From assembly GCF_010183535.1 (NCBI RefSeq), contig NC_071331.1, forward strand, positions 8,246,001-8,310,000: a stretch of 64,000 nt of DNA. Direction: 5' to 3'. The notes under the pieces were generated by a model that was not told the origin of the DNA, did no database searches, and worked only from the letters and a program-made list of their open reading frames with translations. Origin of the DNA: Caenorhabditis remanei (Eukaryota > Nematoda > Chromadorea > Rhabditida > Rhabditidae). This document shows, piece after piece, positions 1-12,289 of the stretch. Each line of letters starts with the position of its first letter. Within the stretch, counting starts at the first letter, position 1. Position numbers and translations under genes: made by a program.

Positions 1-3000
1 GGAATTATTCGAGTTTAGCTCTAGGGAACTTTTGAAATACTAGCAATTCGTTATTTTGATGTAGTGATTAATTGTGCAACAATATTTTTGAAATGAGATG
101 TCTGAAATATGGGATTTTAAAATTATTGGACAGCGACATCGTGTCAATAATTAATCGATCGTTTTCCTACTCTTGAACATAAATCTCTGAAACGGTATAC
201 GAATTTTTTAAAATACATTCCTCGCATTCTCCGCTTTAACACTTATTTAAATAGTTTGGCCAATTTCCGATATTACTGTCATTTTCAATCCCTTCTCTTT
301 CTTGATAATAGATTGAAACAGATAATCATTCTCTCCGGATTCAATTCCGTTTTTTCTCGTTTCTCACTCAACAGATTCAAAGTTTTTACCACGTGGCTTG
401 ATTATCTTTTTTTTCTACTTCCTGAAGCTTCATCAGAAACCAAAATTCAAATTTCAGTTCCAATTCCCTCTATAATTCATCTTCTTCACCAAAGTCTCGT
501 GTCCTTCCAACATTGTAACAATTCGCTTTCGAAATGAAATTCCCGTTAATTTCACACACCGCCCATTTTCTTCTCGTTACCAGAAGAATATGACTAGATA
601 TGAGAATGTTTGTACATGCATGCAAATGCGATATACTTCTTCTTTTTCATACACTGTTTGGTTTTCGTTTTCGTTTTTTCCTTTTCTTGTTCTTCTTGTG
701 TTTCTGTGTACTTTGAAAGGATTACTATAGAGAGGGTGTCTGGGAGAAAGTTCTCAAGGCTAGCACTCTTCGGTTTCAGCAAATTTTGAATAACTTTTTT
801 CGTCTGCTCATGAATTCGGGGGTTTTCGAAATTTTGAACACATAAATGATTTTGCTCCCGGTCGTTCAGACTTTCTTAATTGAAAATTATTCTCAGTTTC
901 ATTTTGACATGATTGGTCAGAAAAATTAATTGACACTTTGATCTCTCAGGGTCTTTGTCTCCAAACTTCGGTACCGTTTTCTCCTGGTCGCGCTCGGTTT
1001 GAAAACTTCATCCTGTTACTGAATTTGGTTCCATTTTGACGGCATCTGGGGGGCGAGTATGGAAATTAAACGGGCTCCACTGGAGGCAAATTCAAATATT
1101 AATTGCTTCATTTGCTTTTTCATTGTGGCTTTTTGAAACGCACTTTCTTAGGAAGTTTTTCGACTGGCGCGTCATTTCAAATTCAGTTCTATCAAAAAAT
1201 GATTACAATTTTTAAAGAAAGCATTTACTATGAATTTAAGCGGAGCGCGGCTGATTTTAGAGCTATTCTTATGGTAATTGTCTTGACTAAAAAGTATCTA
1301 AAAGTCTAATTATCTGTTAAATATTAGTTTTCCCATAAACATCGGGAAATTTTTTAGCGGGATCTGAAACGGAATTATTTTTTCTGTTCTATTTCAGTTT
1401 GTAACAATATTACATATTATCTGGCTTCAGTGGAACAACTGTGATCAATTTATTGTGCTACACAATTTTTGGATTTTATGAAACTGAAGGAAAATCAATT
1501 GCAAATTTTTGTTACGAACGTATAATCACGGGCTCCATTAATCAAGAGGCGCGTTTTTAATACTCTCAAGTTTCTCAGTTCCAAATTGAAATCATAAAAA
1601 GTTGAGAAACTGATTTCTCGGTTACTCCCTCCAGTATAGCTCTCGTAGAAATAAAATGAGACGTTATTCATAAATAAGTTCAAAGTATCGAATAAAAATA
1701 ATAGAATTCGAGAACAAAAATTAAGAACACGTCAGGTAGAGACAAACCGTAGCTTTTGATCGGAAAAATACCTTATTCGCAGTAGCCTTGATGTTTTTAG
1801 TTGAAATTCAAAGTTGGCTGCCAAAAGCGGTGCTGAAATTATAAGTTTTAGTCAGCTTCATCCATTTCTCGACCGATTTTCTGGCATAACATTGATTTTA
1901 CCCTGTAACTGATACAAGAAAATCTGGAAACTGAAATGTCTTCACAGTTTCTCTTCATCGAAAAAGGAGCTGTTTTGTTGAGAGTACTTCTTTGGGTGTC
2001 CGTAAATTTCGTCATAATTTTCTTCAAATATCATTTGACGAAGTCAGAGACTTGTTTTTGATGCTACCCACTCAATTTTCCAAAACTTTTCCAGAAACGT
2101 AAATTTCACGCAAGAAATGACTAAAAGAAAATGGGTTCTCAGACGAATTACTTAAAAAAAACTGCGTGTTTCATTCGTTTCAAAATACATTGAAAATAAA
2201 CCGTGAAGTACTGTTCGTTTGACTGTTCGTGTGACGGTAAAAGCACATTATTTTAGTTAGTTCATTCAACTTTTCGGCGCACGGTGCATTACCTAAAATC
2301 AAGGATAATTTAATAACGAATCAAAAAAACAAATGTTTGGAGGATTTTTTGAAGGAAATCAGTTTCTCACCGTTTCTCAGTATTTTTAATTTAACTTGTA
2401 AATTAAGAAGTTTGTTCAATTAAGCCATTCATCTCGACACTATTCAATTTTGGCTGTTGCATTTATCAGTGCAAAACTCCAACATAGATGAGTGCAATTC
2501 ATCAAGCTTTGAAAATTTTTTGTTTCATTGTCCTGTTTCAGTCCACTTGTTTCACGTGGTAGCTTCGTTACAATTCAATAAATGAGTCGAATTTATAGAA
2601 TGTTTGATTATTTTAGACGAAAATTTAATGTTTTTAAAAATTTAAAGTAAAAAATTGTGTACATTTTTTGAATTCGTGCCGGGCCGAGATATTGCAAGTA
2701 TGGTCTTCATGGGCTAGAATAACCGTTTCCTCCGCTATTTGAATCAAAAAGCAAATTTTCGGGCATACACACAAGTCGATTTACATAACAAGAACTTATC
2801 TAGTCATTGAATTCTACATAAAGTCTGACTTTTACTAGCAACTCTATATCGAATGTGGATGTAGCACTGTTATGAAATTGCAAAGTTTATTTTTACAGTT
2901 GTCTCGAAGCATTCATACTTATTGAGTTACTGATCAACAGCACCTATTATAGAGCAAAGCGCCTTCAAAACTTAACACTCCAATCAGAAACAGTATTCTA

Positions 3001-4270
3001 TGTCAAATTTTATACTCGAACTAGAAAACTTTTCTGTTACATGATATACAAGAAAGTCTCTGCCCACATTCAATGCAGTACACTTGCGCTTTTGCCTAGT
3101 TTCCATATTCTAGAAATCTTCATGAAGAATCAACTTTTATTTGCTCTTCAGCTGCAAAACTGATTTCCCTAATAATTCGAAACACTGATGACTTGTTTGG
3201 CATGAGTCATTTTTGTGTAGCTGTAAAAAGGAACTCAATTTAATCTGTGCAATATAATTCAGTGGTTTCACGTAGCAACATCCTATGGATAGACTACTAG
3301 ACCTCGCGAAAACTGCACCTGGAAAATCTAGTAGCGTAATATCATTTTATAAAACAAATGATGTGCACAAATCCATCCTAGTAATTCAAATTGCAGTTAT
3401 CTCATTTGTAATCGGTAACAGAAGATTTCTTTTCAGTTTCAGTGCGTTAATGCAAGTCATTTGGTTTTCTTCTAGTACTGTAGATGTCTTCGTAGGAAAA
3501 TAAATTGGCATGTTTCCAGGAAATCATAAATTCTCAACCCTCAAAATAAAAACGTTTGGCGTGTGGAACATCATTTTATTAATTAAAAAAACAACCTGTT
3601 CTAGAGCCCTATTTTCATCAAAATCTCATAGTCTCTGTTTCAGTATGTTCGGAAAACTTCGAACTGGATTATTAGACTTTACTGCTTGCTCGCAACTCGA
3701 AATTAAATACAACTCTTCGATTTGAATTCCTCTGTTTCTTTTGAGAAAGGTCCCCCCTCTCTCTAAACTTCAAAAGACCTTCACGTCATCCCCTCTCTCA
3801 CCTTTTTTCTCATCTGAATCACCCCTTCTATCCAAAATTCTCGAAAAGCTAACCTCTGACAGTCGACATGTGTTGTAATCTCTTGTTCCAACAATACCTG
3901 TTCACCTTCTCATAATAATTTCTCTCTTGAAACTCGATGACTCATCTTTCCCCTTTGCCTCTCAGGTGGTTTCTTGGCCCATTATTACAGCATCAAAATC
4001 TTGAAAAGAGGGGAGAACAATAGAAGCCATAGGGGACTGCCCAACGTCCTTTCTCGCCTTTTAAATCTTGTTCGTTTCGCCGCATTCTCTTCGTTTCAAG
4101 ACCGCTAATAATCATTTTGGTGTCGTTCCTCTCTTAATTCTTGATTTGTATATTCATATGTGTGATTTGTTAACAAGAGTGATCAAATTTTCAAAAAATA
4201 GTAATTTGTACCACATTCCTGTTTCATATAGTCCTTATAATGTTTCTTACTTTTATTTGAACGTTTCGTA
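1..4270. other. AT-rich region, no gene recognised
   Basis: Only short open frames without homologous copies elsewhere in the window, and no convincing chain of exons with worm splice sites on either strand. The pyrimidine-rich stretch around 3730-4080 resembles a segment near 47930-48010, which also lies upstream of DB-family exons, so the last few hundred bases may belong to the duplicated 5' flank of the DB genes. The rest is unexplained intergenic DNA. Confidence 0.5.
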
Positions 4271-4271
4271 G

Positions 4272-5262
4272 GTTCAATTTTCTTCAAATTCCGATAGAGA
4301 GTGGTTGGCAAAGTTATTGACCGGTCCAGCTGGGTCTCTTCAACTCCTGCAATACCTAAACGGAACTAAAATTGTCTTCCGTTTCATGTCAGTCATAAGT
4401 TCCGGCTAGTGCTGATTGGGAGCTAAATATTCAAAATTACTATAGTGTTTGTGAATTTGTTCAACATAGTTACTGTACGAGTTATTACAGTAACAAACAC
4501 ACCGGAAATAGAGAAACTATTTCGAGACCAAGATAACCACTCAATCATCGTTTGCTCATTTGAACCGATTTGAAAGTTGATGACCGCGTAATAATAAAAT
4601 TCTTCTGTGTTCTGAACCAGCAAAAGAAAATAAATACTTTTTTTGAGAGTAATATTCTCAAATTGTCATATTCCTTAAATACAACAATACGGGCTTCTAT
4701 TTTTTTATCCAAGACTCACAAATTCATTTCGCCAATCGTTCAATTCTTCGTCATTGGAAAACCATCAACAAAATTTCTTGACCCATTCACACTTTTTCAC
4801 ACTATCCGCGCAACAGAAAACCCATAATGCTAAAAAAACCCATATAGAGAAGGTTGACAAAACATTTACTGTTTCTTAAAAATAATTTTAGAGGTTTTCT
4901 AATGGTCCGATAATAATCCCATAAGTAGGATAGTTAATAGTCCGTTGATTTAATGCGCAGATGAAGAAGCTATTGCTAGTTATCTGAAAAAGTATAGCAA
5001 TCTTCTGAGAGTTTCAATTTTTTCTTCGTTTACTTCTTTTGTCGTCGATTACAGCATTCATGGAGTGTATAGAGAGAATGTTCACACAGTATAATGTTTT
5101 CTTCACGGTTTCAGTTTGACATTATCTTCATAATAAAACATTCCGATTAATGGCTGTTTCATATATCTTTGCTTTTTCCTGTTACAGTTACTCTTTAAAA
5201 AATGCCAATTTTCTCTTTTATCGTTGCTCAATCAACAATCTCAACCTATATACTTACCAACA
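4272..5262 (+). promoter_or_regulatory. Conserved 5' flank of DB1
   Basis: Blocks of this flank recur upstream of other DB copies. The segment with GATAGAGAGTGGTTGGCA (about 4290) recurs near 39630 and 45168. The segment with GACCGCGTAATAA (about 4580) recurs near 18840, 39906 and 48080. The segment with GAAGCTATTGCTAGTTAT (about 4967) recurs near 40270, 45843 and 56330. This conservation is seen directly; that it contains the promoter is inferred from position. No TATA box is assigned. Confidence 0.55.
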
Positions 5263-5269
5263 TTTCCAG
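5263..5269 (+). promoter_or_regulatory. Probable spliced-leader acceptor of DB1
   Basis: TTTCCAG lies two bases before the start codon and no upstream coding exon is visible. This is the usual arrangement for SL1 trans-splicing in Caenorhabditis. DB4 has the same site at 40681-40687. DB5 has lost both this site and the ATG. Confidence 0.6.
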
Positions 5270-5271
5270 AA

Positions 5272-8200
5272 ATGCGAGAGAAACACCTACTCCAACCTCT
5301 CCTAATATTCATTCTCTCTACTGAAGTATCCACTCAACTATCTTGTCATCGAATACCAACTTCCTTCTGTTGTACGACAAGAATCAGAGATCAATGCCCG
5401 GAACAGTGTGCAACTGTTCAGTGTGGAACAGAGTTTATACATAATTGTGAGTTTGTTTTTTTTAATTTACTAACAAAATTTCTGTCGTGTTCTGTTTCAT
5501 AACACTTTTGGAACGGCAATTTTTATGAGCGTTTACTTTTTTTCTGATATTTCAAATCCTCAATTTATTTCCAGTATTCTCAACGGACGGCTCTCGTAAA
5601 CCAGCCTCTGTCCGTGGTGCTCATGATGGAAATGCGAATATTGGAGGCACTGGAAGTGGAGATTCACAGAGAGGATTCGGAGGTGTTGGTTAGTTTTTTT
5701 TCTATTATAGATATTAAACAAATGAAACGAAATATTTATATTGAATGAACACAATCATAAGAAACAGAAAATAATATTTAGGCGCATAGAAGTTAACAGC
5801 TTTGAATCCAGTCTGTTAAAGTTTGAGATTCAATTTTTAACAGTTTCAAATTCAAATAAAGATAACAAGTAATAGACAAACTTGATCACCCCAACGAATC
5901 CAAAATCAAATTAAATTGATGTGCTGATTCAGTTTTATCTAACCAACATTTAGCCTCTCATAACATAGCTTCCTTCATTTCAGACCCCGATTCAACTATA
6001 ACATCATTCGAGAAACCGGACCAACCTGCTCCACCGACAAGAGTGGATGCCACGTGGACACCTAATTCAAATTCAAATTTGAACCTGAATCCAGGCTCAA
6101 ATTCTGGAGATGCAAGAGTTGGAGGAGCCTCTAGATCCTCCTTTGAAACAACAACTCTCACTCCAGAAGTCTCTTCTACAACACTACCAACCACGTCATC
6201 TGGATTCCCCACTCTGATTCCATTCTCATCGGAATCCTGGTCTACAGTAACCCAAGCTCCACTTGCTCCAAGTATTGAATCTAGACCAGAACTACCTCCA
6301 ACACCAAGTAGAATTCCATCTCCAACGGGACAGAACTCTGGGTTCACTGGAAGTTTTGGAGAACAACTTCCCGTGAGAATCCCTTCCCCAACTCCTGCCC
6401 CATTTAATCAAAGTCCAAGAAGAGATGTATGTTTCTGATTGATTTCTAACCGGTTTCAGTTGTTTCTTGTGTTTTCAGGGTCATCGTCGTCGGACAACAC
6501 CCGATCCGAGAATTATCAGACCACCAGAGTCTCTCGTAGTCATTGGAGATTACGATGAAGATGAACCTCCATCGGAGAATGCAGTCGTTGACTCACCTCG
6601 TATGTTTTTTTATTTGGTTTCGTTTTGAGTGAACTCACACAAAAATTACTGAAATTATGAATAGGTTTCTGAGAAAATAGAATGAACTGAGGATTGCATT
6701 CTAGTAGATATGATTGCACTGAGGAGCTAGGCAGACACCAATGACAATACCTAAAACATATTTCCCCATTTCAAATTTCCAGAGCCACTCGCCCCATCAC
6801 AACCATCATTCTTCTCTCAAACTCCTCCACCAACACCTCCTCCTGCTCCGTCAGTGATCAGTAACAGTGGAGATGTATTCGCAAGATCTCGGAAAGAAAT
6901 CAGTGCGACTCCAGATTTCGAACAACAATCTGGAACAGCTGCCACGTTGAGGTAGGGAAGAAAATTATGAAGTTTCAGAGGGTGATCAAAAAATTAAAGC
7001 CGAGCGCACAGTCTCCCAGACTCCGAGTAAGAACTGCAAGGAAATTTTTGATCTACCCTCATGGAACGAAACATTTGAGAAATTAGCAGGTCTAAAACGT
7101 TATTACTTTAATTTTTAGCGTAAAGCTCAAGGTCAGAAGTAAGAAAATTTCAGTTTTGGAATTATTCTGAGAGCATTATCCAACCATTCAATCCAAAAAA
7201 TCCTGGTTTCAGATACTTTTCAAGCCGAAAAGGCAATTTTTCGTTTTGATTTCGGAAAAATCTACGGGATTTGTTCATTTCTCAACAGTATCCAACGAAT
7301 GTTAGCTCAAAACGTCCGCCGGAGATTTTTACACATTTCTGTAGGACGGTTTTTTAATTTACTCATTAGTTTTCGAGAAAATAACAAAAAATTGAAAGAA
7401 ATTCGGAATTTGATCGATTTCTCGAAAACTAATGAGCTAATTGAAAAACCGTCCTACAGAAATGTGTACAAATCTCCGGAGCACGATTTGAGATATCATT
7501 CGTTGGATAATATTGAGAAATGAACAAATCCCATAGATTTTTCCGAAATCAAAATGAAAAATTGCCATTTCGACCTGAAATAATATATAAAACCAGGATT
7601 TTTTGGATTGAATGGTTGGATAATGCTCTCAGAATAATTCTAAAACTGAAATTTTCTTACTTCTGACCTTGAGCTTTACGCTAAAAATTAAAGTAATAAC
7701 GTTTTAGACCTGCTAATTTCTCAAATTTTTCGTTTCATGAGGGTAGATCAAAAATTTCCTTGCAGTTCTTACTCGGAGTCTGGGAGACTGTGGAGCGTCA
7801 ATTAAAATTCGCAGAATTGAAAAAATACAGAAAGATTTTCAGTCTAATCAGGTTCTTGAATCAGAAATGTTTTTTTTTAATTTTGAAAATAATTTGCGTA
7901 TCCAGAGACTCATCAGTCCCCTCTTCTCTCCCCTCTTTATTCAACCATCTCCGTCGTTTCTCATCTCGAAGCTCCTCCCCCTCATTTGCTCATTCTCGAG
8001 CCCATCATCGATTGATTTGTCGTCTGACAACACCCGGAAGACTTTTATGTAATCGTCCGATGCCACGTCTTCATAGAAGTCGTTACGTGACTCCGCCCAA
8101 ATATTGGAAGACGTCGGAGGTGCGGATGAAGAATCCGAGTGGAATGAGAATTCGAAAAAAGAATTTCGCGACGACGAGAATTCATATTACACCTTTTATG

Positions 8201-9947
8201 GGGGAACTAGCAAGGAAACGAAGGAAATTGGATAGGTTCGGAAGTGCACGAGCATGAATTCTGAAATAATGGGAATGAATTTGAGATGGTGGTGACCCAA
8301 GAATAATATAAATTACTGAAAATTCTGGAAAATAAAACTGCATGAAACAGGAAAACCAGTGGTGTACGGGGCATGTTGACTAACACTTTGCACTAACCTA
8401 TCAATTAAAAACGGCACTTAATCACTTATTCCATTTTCAGTGGCTCATCTCATGAATGGAAAGTGTCTATAATTCCACGTGGACAGAACAACAAGCCGAC
8501 AGGTGTCAATTCAATCCCTCCGTTCACTATTGATGGGAAGGCGGATGAGAGATTCAACAAGTTTTATAGAAGTGAGTTGGCAAATATGAAACGTGGTTGA
8601 CTAGTTAATGCAATGATTTTTGAAAACTTAAGGGATGTTTAAAACATTAAAATTTATGGAATATTTCAGCCATCGACAGTGTAATCAATAAATTGGATTT
8701 GACAAATAGTGGAGACCAGAATACAAGAGAAAAGGAGCCACAGATTAGATTGGAGGTGAGTTTTATATTACTGCCGTTTCGAGTGGTGGTGAAATCATTT
8801 TGAAATAGTTATCAAGGTTTATTCCTCTTCTGCCGAAAAAATAGAATTGGGATTGTAACAGAAGGCTAAAATCTTATAGATGGGCTCTAATTTAGATAAT
8901 GGACCAAAATTATCCAGGCGCCCCATATTTAAAAAAAAAAATTCTCAACCTGACCGTGTCACAGCTCTTTTTTTTCTAGCATGGTACAATCCTGCTAAAA
9001 ATGGAAATAATCACAATATTCATTTTCAAAAGTACCTGAAATTTCCTCTTCCTATGTTATCATCATTTAAGAGTAGTCACATTTATTTTCTCAGGGAAAC
9101 ACGAAAGACCTCTCCGTCGAATCGTCCGCAGTCGTCATCGTTCCCCGTACAACCGTCGCTCCAGGTGTCACAAATAAAGTCAGTGTGATACCATTCCGTC
9201 CCTTACATTTCACAGCTCCGCCCAAGAATGGACCCCCAGGAGTGTCTCCTCCTCCGGCACCCGGAGGACAGTGTGGCGTTTCACCTGACTTCACACCGTG
9301 TGTTAGCAATGAAATCGCCAGTAAATCTCTGTTAGAGTGTTGTAAAAGGAAGAATCTACCAGCAGGATGTCAACAGTTGTGTCGATATGATATCACGCAG
9401 GCGGAGGTGAGTTTCAGTTTTAGAACTCTGATAATTTAGACATATCTGATTTAGCAGTTGATGAATTTTTGATCAACTTGGCAATATTTTTTAAAATCTT
9501 GCAGATCCGCGCAGCCATGGATCGTGGTCAATGTGGAATATTCAATGTTGCCCCATTCTTGGAATGTGCTTCCCAGGGAAAAGACAACTCCGAGTGTTGT
9601 CGACATCGTGGAATCGTTCAGAAGACGTGAGTTCTGGGAAAGAGATACCTTGGGCGAATTAAAATTTAAAAAGAGGAAGACCATAAACGGTCAGAGTGAA
9701 ACAGTTGTTCACATATTAATTTTCGGAAAAACGACAAGATAAATTAATATTTTAAAGCTACCCCTAAAACCTTTAACGCTATTTTGAAACCGCAAATATA
9801 TACACTCAACATATTCCCAGTGGCCCCCAATGTGAACAATTCTGTCGCCCCACTCAAGGATTATCAGCTCTCGGAGTTCAACATATCGTATGTGGAAATG
9901 CAGTTGGTGACATGCTCCATTGCCATCATTCTGGTGTTCGCATTTAA
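5272..9947 (+). CDS. DB1: secreted DB-module protein, 11 exons, intact
   Basis: Exons: 5272-5446, 5575-5688, 5984-6426, 6479-6599, 6783-6951, 7906-8235, 8441-8571, 8670-8755, 9095-9406, 9505-9626, 9821-9947. All junctions are GT-AG and phases agree, giving 709 aa. Residues 1-22 form a signal peptide, so the product is probably secreted. Residues 25-51 form a Cys-rich N-terminal segment. Residues 97-340 are Ser/Thr/Pro/Asn-rich and mucin-like. Exon 6 (about 341-450) is basic and Arg-rich. Residues 590-707 are a DB module (Pfam DB family), with CC, C-x3-C, ECC, QC-x2-FC and a final C-x-HH spacing typical of nematode DB proteins. The biochemical role of DB modules is not established. Exon 6 is 330 nt and flanked by phase-2 sites, so exon 5 can also join exon 7 directly (599 aa). 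It can also terminate shortly after its donor if read through. Intron 5 holds a large foldback. This is the only complete DB copy in the window. Confidence 0.85.
7007..7792. mobile_element. 786-bp foldback element in DB1 intron 5
   Basis: Two arms of nearly 390 bp (about 7007-7390 and 7400-7792) are inverted complements with few mismatches. The ends read CACAGTCTCCCAGAC and its complement. GAGCG flanks both sides (7002-7006 and 7793-7797) as a 5-bp direct duplication. The same intron in DB4 lacks the element, which confirms insertion. There is no transposase, so it is non-autonomous. The CACAGT end and 5-bp GC-rich duplication recall Transib elements, but this assignment is tentative. Confidence 0.85.
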
Positions 9948-11410
9948 ATTTCCATCCTTACTCGATTGATTTTTGTATATTCCACACTCTACTTGCCATA
10001 TTCTTTTGTTCCTTTCTGTGATTCTAGTCATTTTACTTTTATCCTCGTTCTTTCCTTTTTTCATTTCAACTTGCTGATCTCTAATAACTATTTTATGAAA
10101 AGTTAATTTTTTGAAAACTTAAATAAATTTAATTTCATTAAGAATATGTCTTCGGGGTAGCACTTTTTCTAAGAATCTCAGTTTTTAGTCACAATTGTGA
10201 AGCAGAAGTTGGAGGTTGAGCAAATAGACGAAAGCATGGGGTTATTTAAAGAAACTTTAACTACGATATAGCTTTACCTTTTATAAATAGTCAATGATAT
10301 GATTCGGATGAGAACCATGTACGGAAGTTATGAAACGTGTATGTTTTCTACTGTTCCAAGCTCAAATTTGTTTGTTCGTGGAATTATGTAAACTCTTGGC
10401 AAAATCGTTCATTTATATTTGTATTTTTAGTGCCAAAAAACGTGAAAATGATCAAAAAGCCATTCTAGGCCTGTGACACATTAACGAGTAGTTACTCGGC
10501 CCGTAGTAGGTCACGGATATAGAAAATGACGATATCTACATCTTGGTATATTTTTTATATGTCTCGGCCCTGTTTCTGAGTGAATTACAAAATATTCTGT
10601 ATAAAATAAGGTATAGCAATGGAACTGAAGTTTTTTGGGAGTAACAGAAAATATTATCTTTCTCACAATCATATTAATGATGACGTGAACTTGACTACAT
10701 TCCGTTGTGTGTCAGTAGTTTATTTGAATACGAGTTTTTTCAGTTCCCCTGAAATGATTCTCAGCGAAACAAATTTAGTGGATCAGTTAACTTTTTTTTT
10801 ACAAAGTGTTCCGATTTGAAATGAAACGTACATATGTAGACAGGCAATAGACATGGAAGATGGAAATGTTCTCAAGTCTAATAGAGAAACCAGAATGAAT
10901 TCTCATTCGATAGATTAGAATCTGATTTTTTTTAAACGAGGATTCAAACAATTGCACTGATTGATAATTATTGTTTTTGACTGATTGAAACAGAAATATA
11001 TTTTTGACGTGGGAAATTCACGGATTTGGTTGAAAAACTTTCCGCATACTGAACAGATTCCAACGAGCAATGTAGTCAAAAAAATATACGTGCATAAAAA
11101 TAGATTTTAAAATTCTTCACAAGATTGTTTATACGGAGACTGATAGTAATCAAATAACATTTCCAAGAAATATCATGGAACTTGAAACAGAATTGTAACT
11201 GCGGAAAATTGTTAAAATTTTGGTCATTAAAATGGTTGATCTCGAAGAAGATGTTTTGAATATCCAATTTACTAGTTTCTACAACTAATCAGTGATTCTC
11301 ACTAGCTAAATTTTTTTCAAAGTGTTTTCGAAAAACAAGGATCGATATTATCTTATCTTTGAAATCTATTTATTTGTATTCTATCAGAAACTTGTAATCT
11401 AAAATGAATT
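9948..11410. other. DB1 3' flank and spacer
   Basis: The first 250 bases are the DB 3' region, repeated after DB2, DB3, DB4, DB5 and DB6 and inverted at about 61040-61294. The stretch 10440-11400 is repeated in diverged form at about 27040-27830, in part at 50420-50830, and probably inverted at 60400-60890. No coding exon is recognised. It appears to be the ordinary spacer of the duplicated DB/GT92 unit. Confidence 0.6.
10122..10127 (+). promoter_or_regulatory. Polyadenylation signal of DB1
   Basis: AATAAA lies about 175 nt after the DB1 stop codon, within a block (AATAAATTTA then ATTGATT or similar) conserved behind the other DB copies. Confidence 0.6.
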
Positions 11411-11414
11411 TTCG

Positions 11415-12270
11415 AATGTTTATTTATTTATTTTTTTTCACGACAAAATGGCTATAAAAATTCACAGAAGACTTGAACATGTCCCTCACGAGACAGTTTC
11501 AAGTAAAAAAGAGGAAAAATCTATGTAATCAACAAATAAATAATGATGACATGGGGAAAGACAATTTGAAAGACTAAAACGGGGGCGAGCAATGTTATGG
11601 AGATGAGATCAATGGGAAATAAAGGAAGTAGGCAATTGGAGGCAGGGACAGAGAATAAATTAAGAAACTGTTCGTTTAAACAACAGGAAAGGAGGAAGAA
11701 ATATTAGAACCGGGTTATAGAGGAATCAAGTAGAATAGCAAATTGAGAGGGGGAAAGAAAAGTATTTACATTGTAGGTTATGGCATTCCAATACGGAATG
11801 GTGAAAGAGAAAAAGTTATCAGATAGGGGGGAGAGATAGATAAGAGCCATGGGCCTTCTGGGAGAATCAGACAATCTGACAATGGTATTAAGGAAGGGGA
11901 AGTGAGATGCGCCAGCAATGAATTTGTAAAGTAGGAGTAATTGGGATTTGAGTCTGCGGTGTCTAATGGAGTGCATTGAGAGGAGTTCCAAGCGTTGCGA
12001 GTAAGAAGAGAAAGAGATGTTACAGCGCTGGAGCGTTATTCTAGAGTATACTCTAATGGTGGATTCAAGAAGTCTAGAGAGATGAGATGTGGGGGACAAA
12101 CAGAAAATAACAGAACAATACTCAAGGATAGGAAGAACGTAAGTTTTAAAAAGGAATGAGTAGAAAGCTGGATTATTTACCTCTTCTTCATGCTTCCCGG
12201 AAAAATTATCTACCCAGTCTCTCAAATCTAATATCAAATAGTTGGATTTAACCAAATTTCTTGTCTTCAA
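11415..12270 (-). mobile_element. 5'-truncated non-LTR retrotransposon (LINE) 3' end
   Basis: The minus-strand frame 12270-11704 encodes 188 aa matching the C-terminal part of non-LTR reverse transcriptases. It contains a YVLPILEYCSVIF segment, then L-x-R-L-L-E-S and a downstream RL-x-LL-x-M-x2-I-x2-RR segment, as in CR1/jockey-type elements. The catalytic reverse-transcriptase core and endonuclease are missing, so it is a dead 5'-truncated copy. The frame ends in a normal stop, followed by about 290 nt of 3' UTR (11703-11415) and an A-rich AAATA-type tail. A second copy of only the 3' end lies at 24377-24594, sharing the segment around CCCTCACGAGACAGTTTC. Confidence 0.75.
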
Positions 12271-12289
12271 CTACAATCAGTGATGGAGC

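Noticed and set aside
256..537. 93-aa frame near the start of the window
   Set aside because: It begins at a non-ATG codon, has no splice or family support, and no copy elsewhere in the window.
6043..6347. Long minus-strand open frames opposite DB exon 3 (also at 41432-41800 and 63356-63745)
   Set aside because: They mirror the Ser/Thr/Pro-rich exon and exist because of its codon composition. The plus-strand exon fits the phases of the DB gene.
7867..8052. Alternative plus-strand frame in DB exon 6, including an acidic stretch downstream
   Set aside because: Differences between copies change residues in this frame but are synonymous in the Arg-rich frame, and it contains stops in all copies.
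9091..9309. 72-aa minus-strand frames repeated at every DB exon 9 copy
   Set aside because: Antisense shadows of exon 9; no independent start or splice context.
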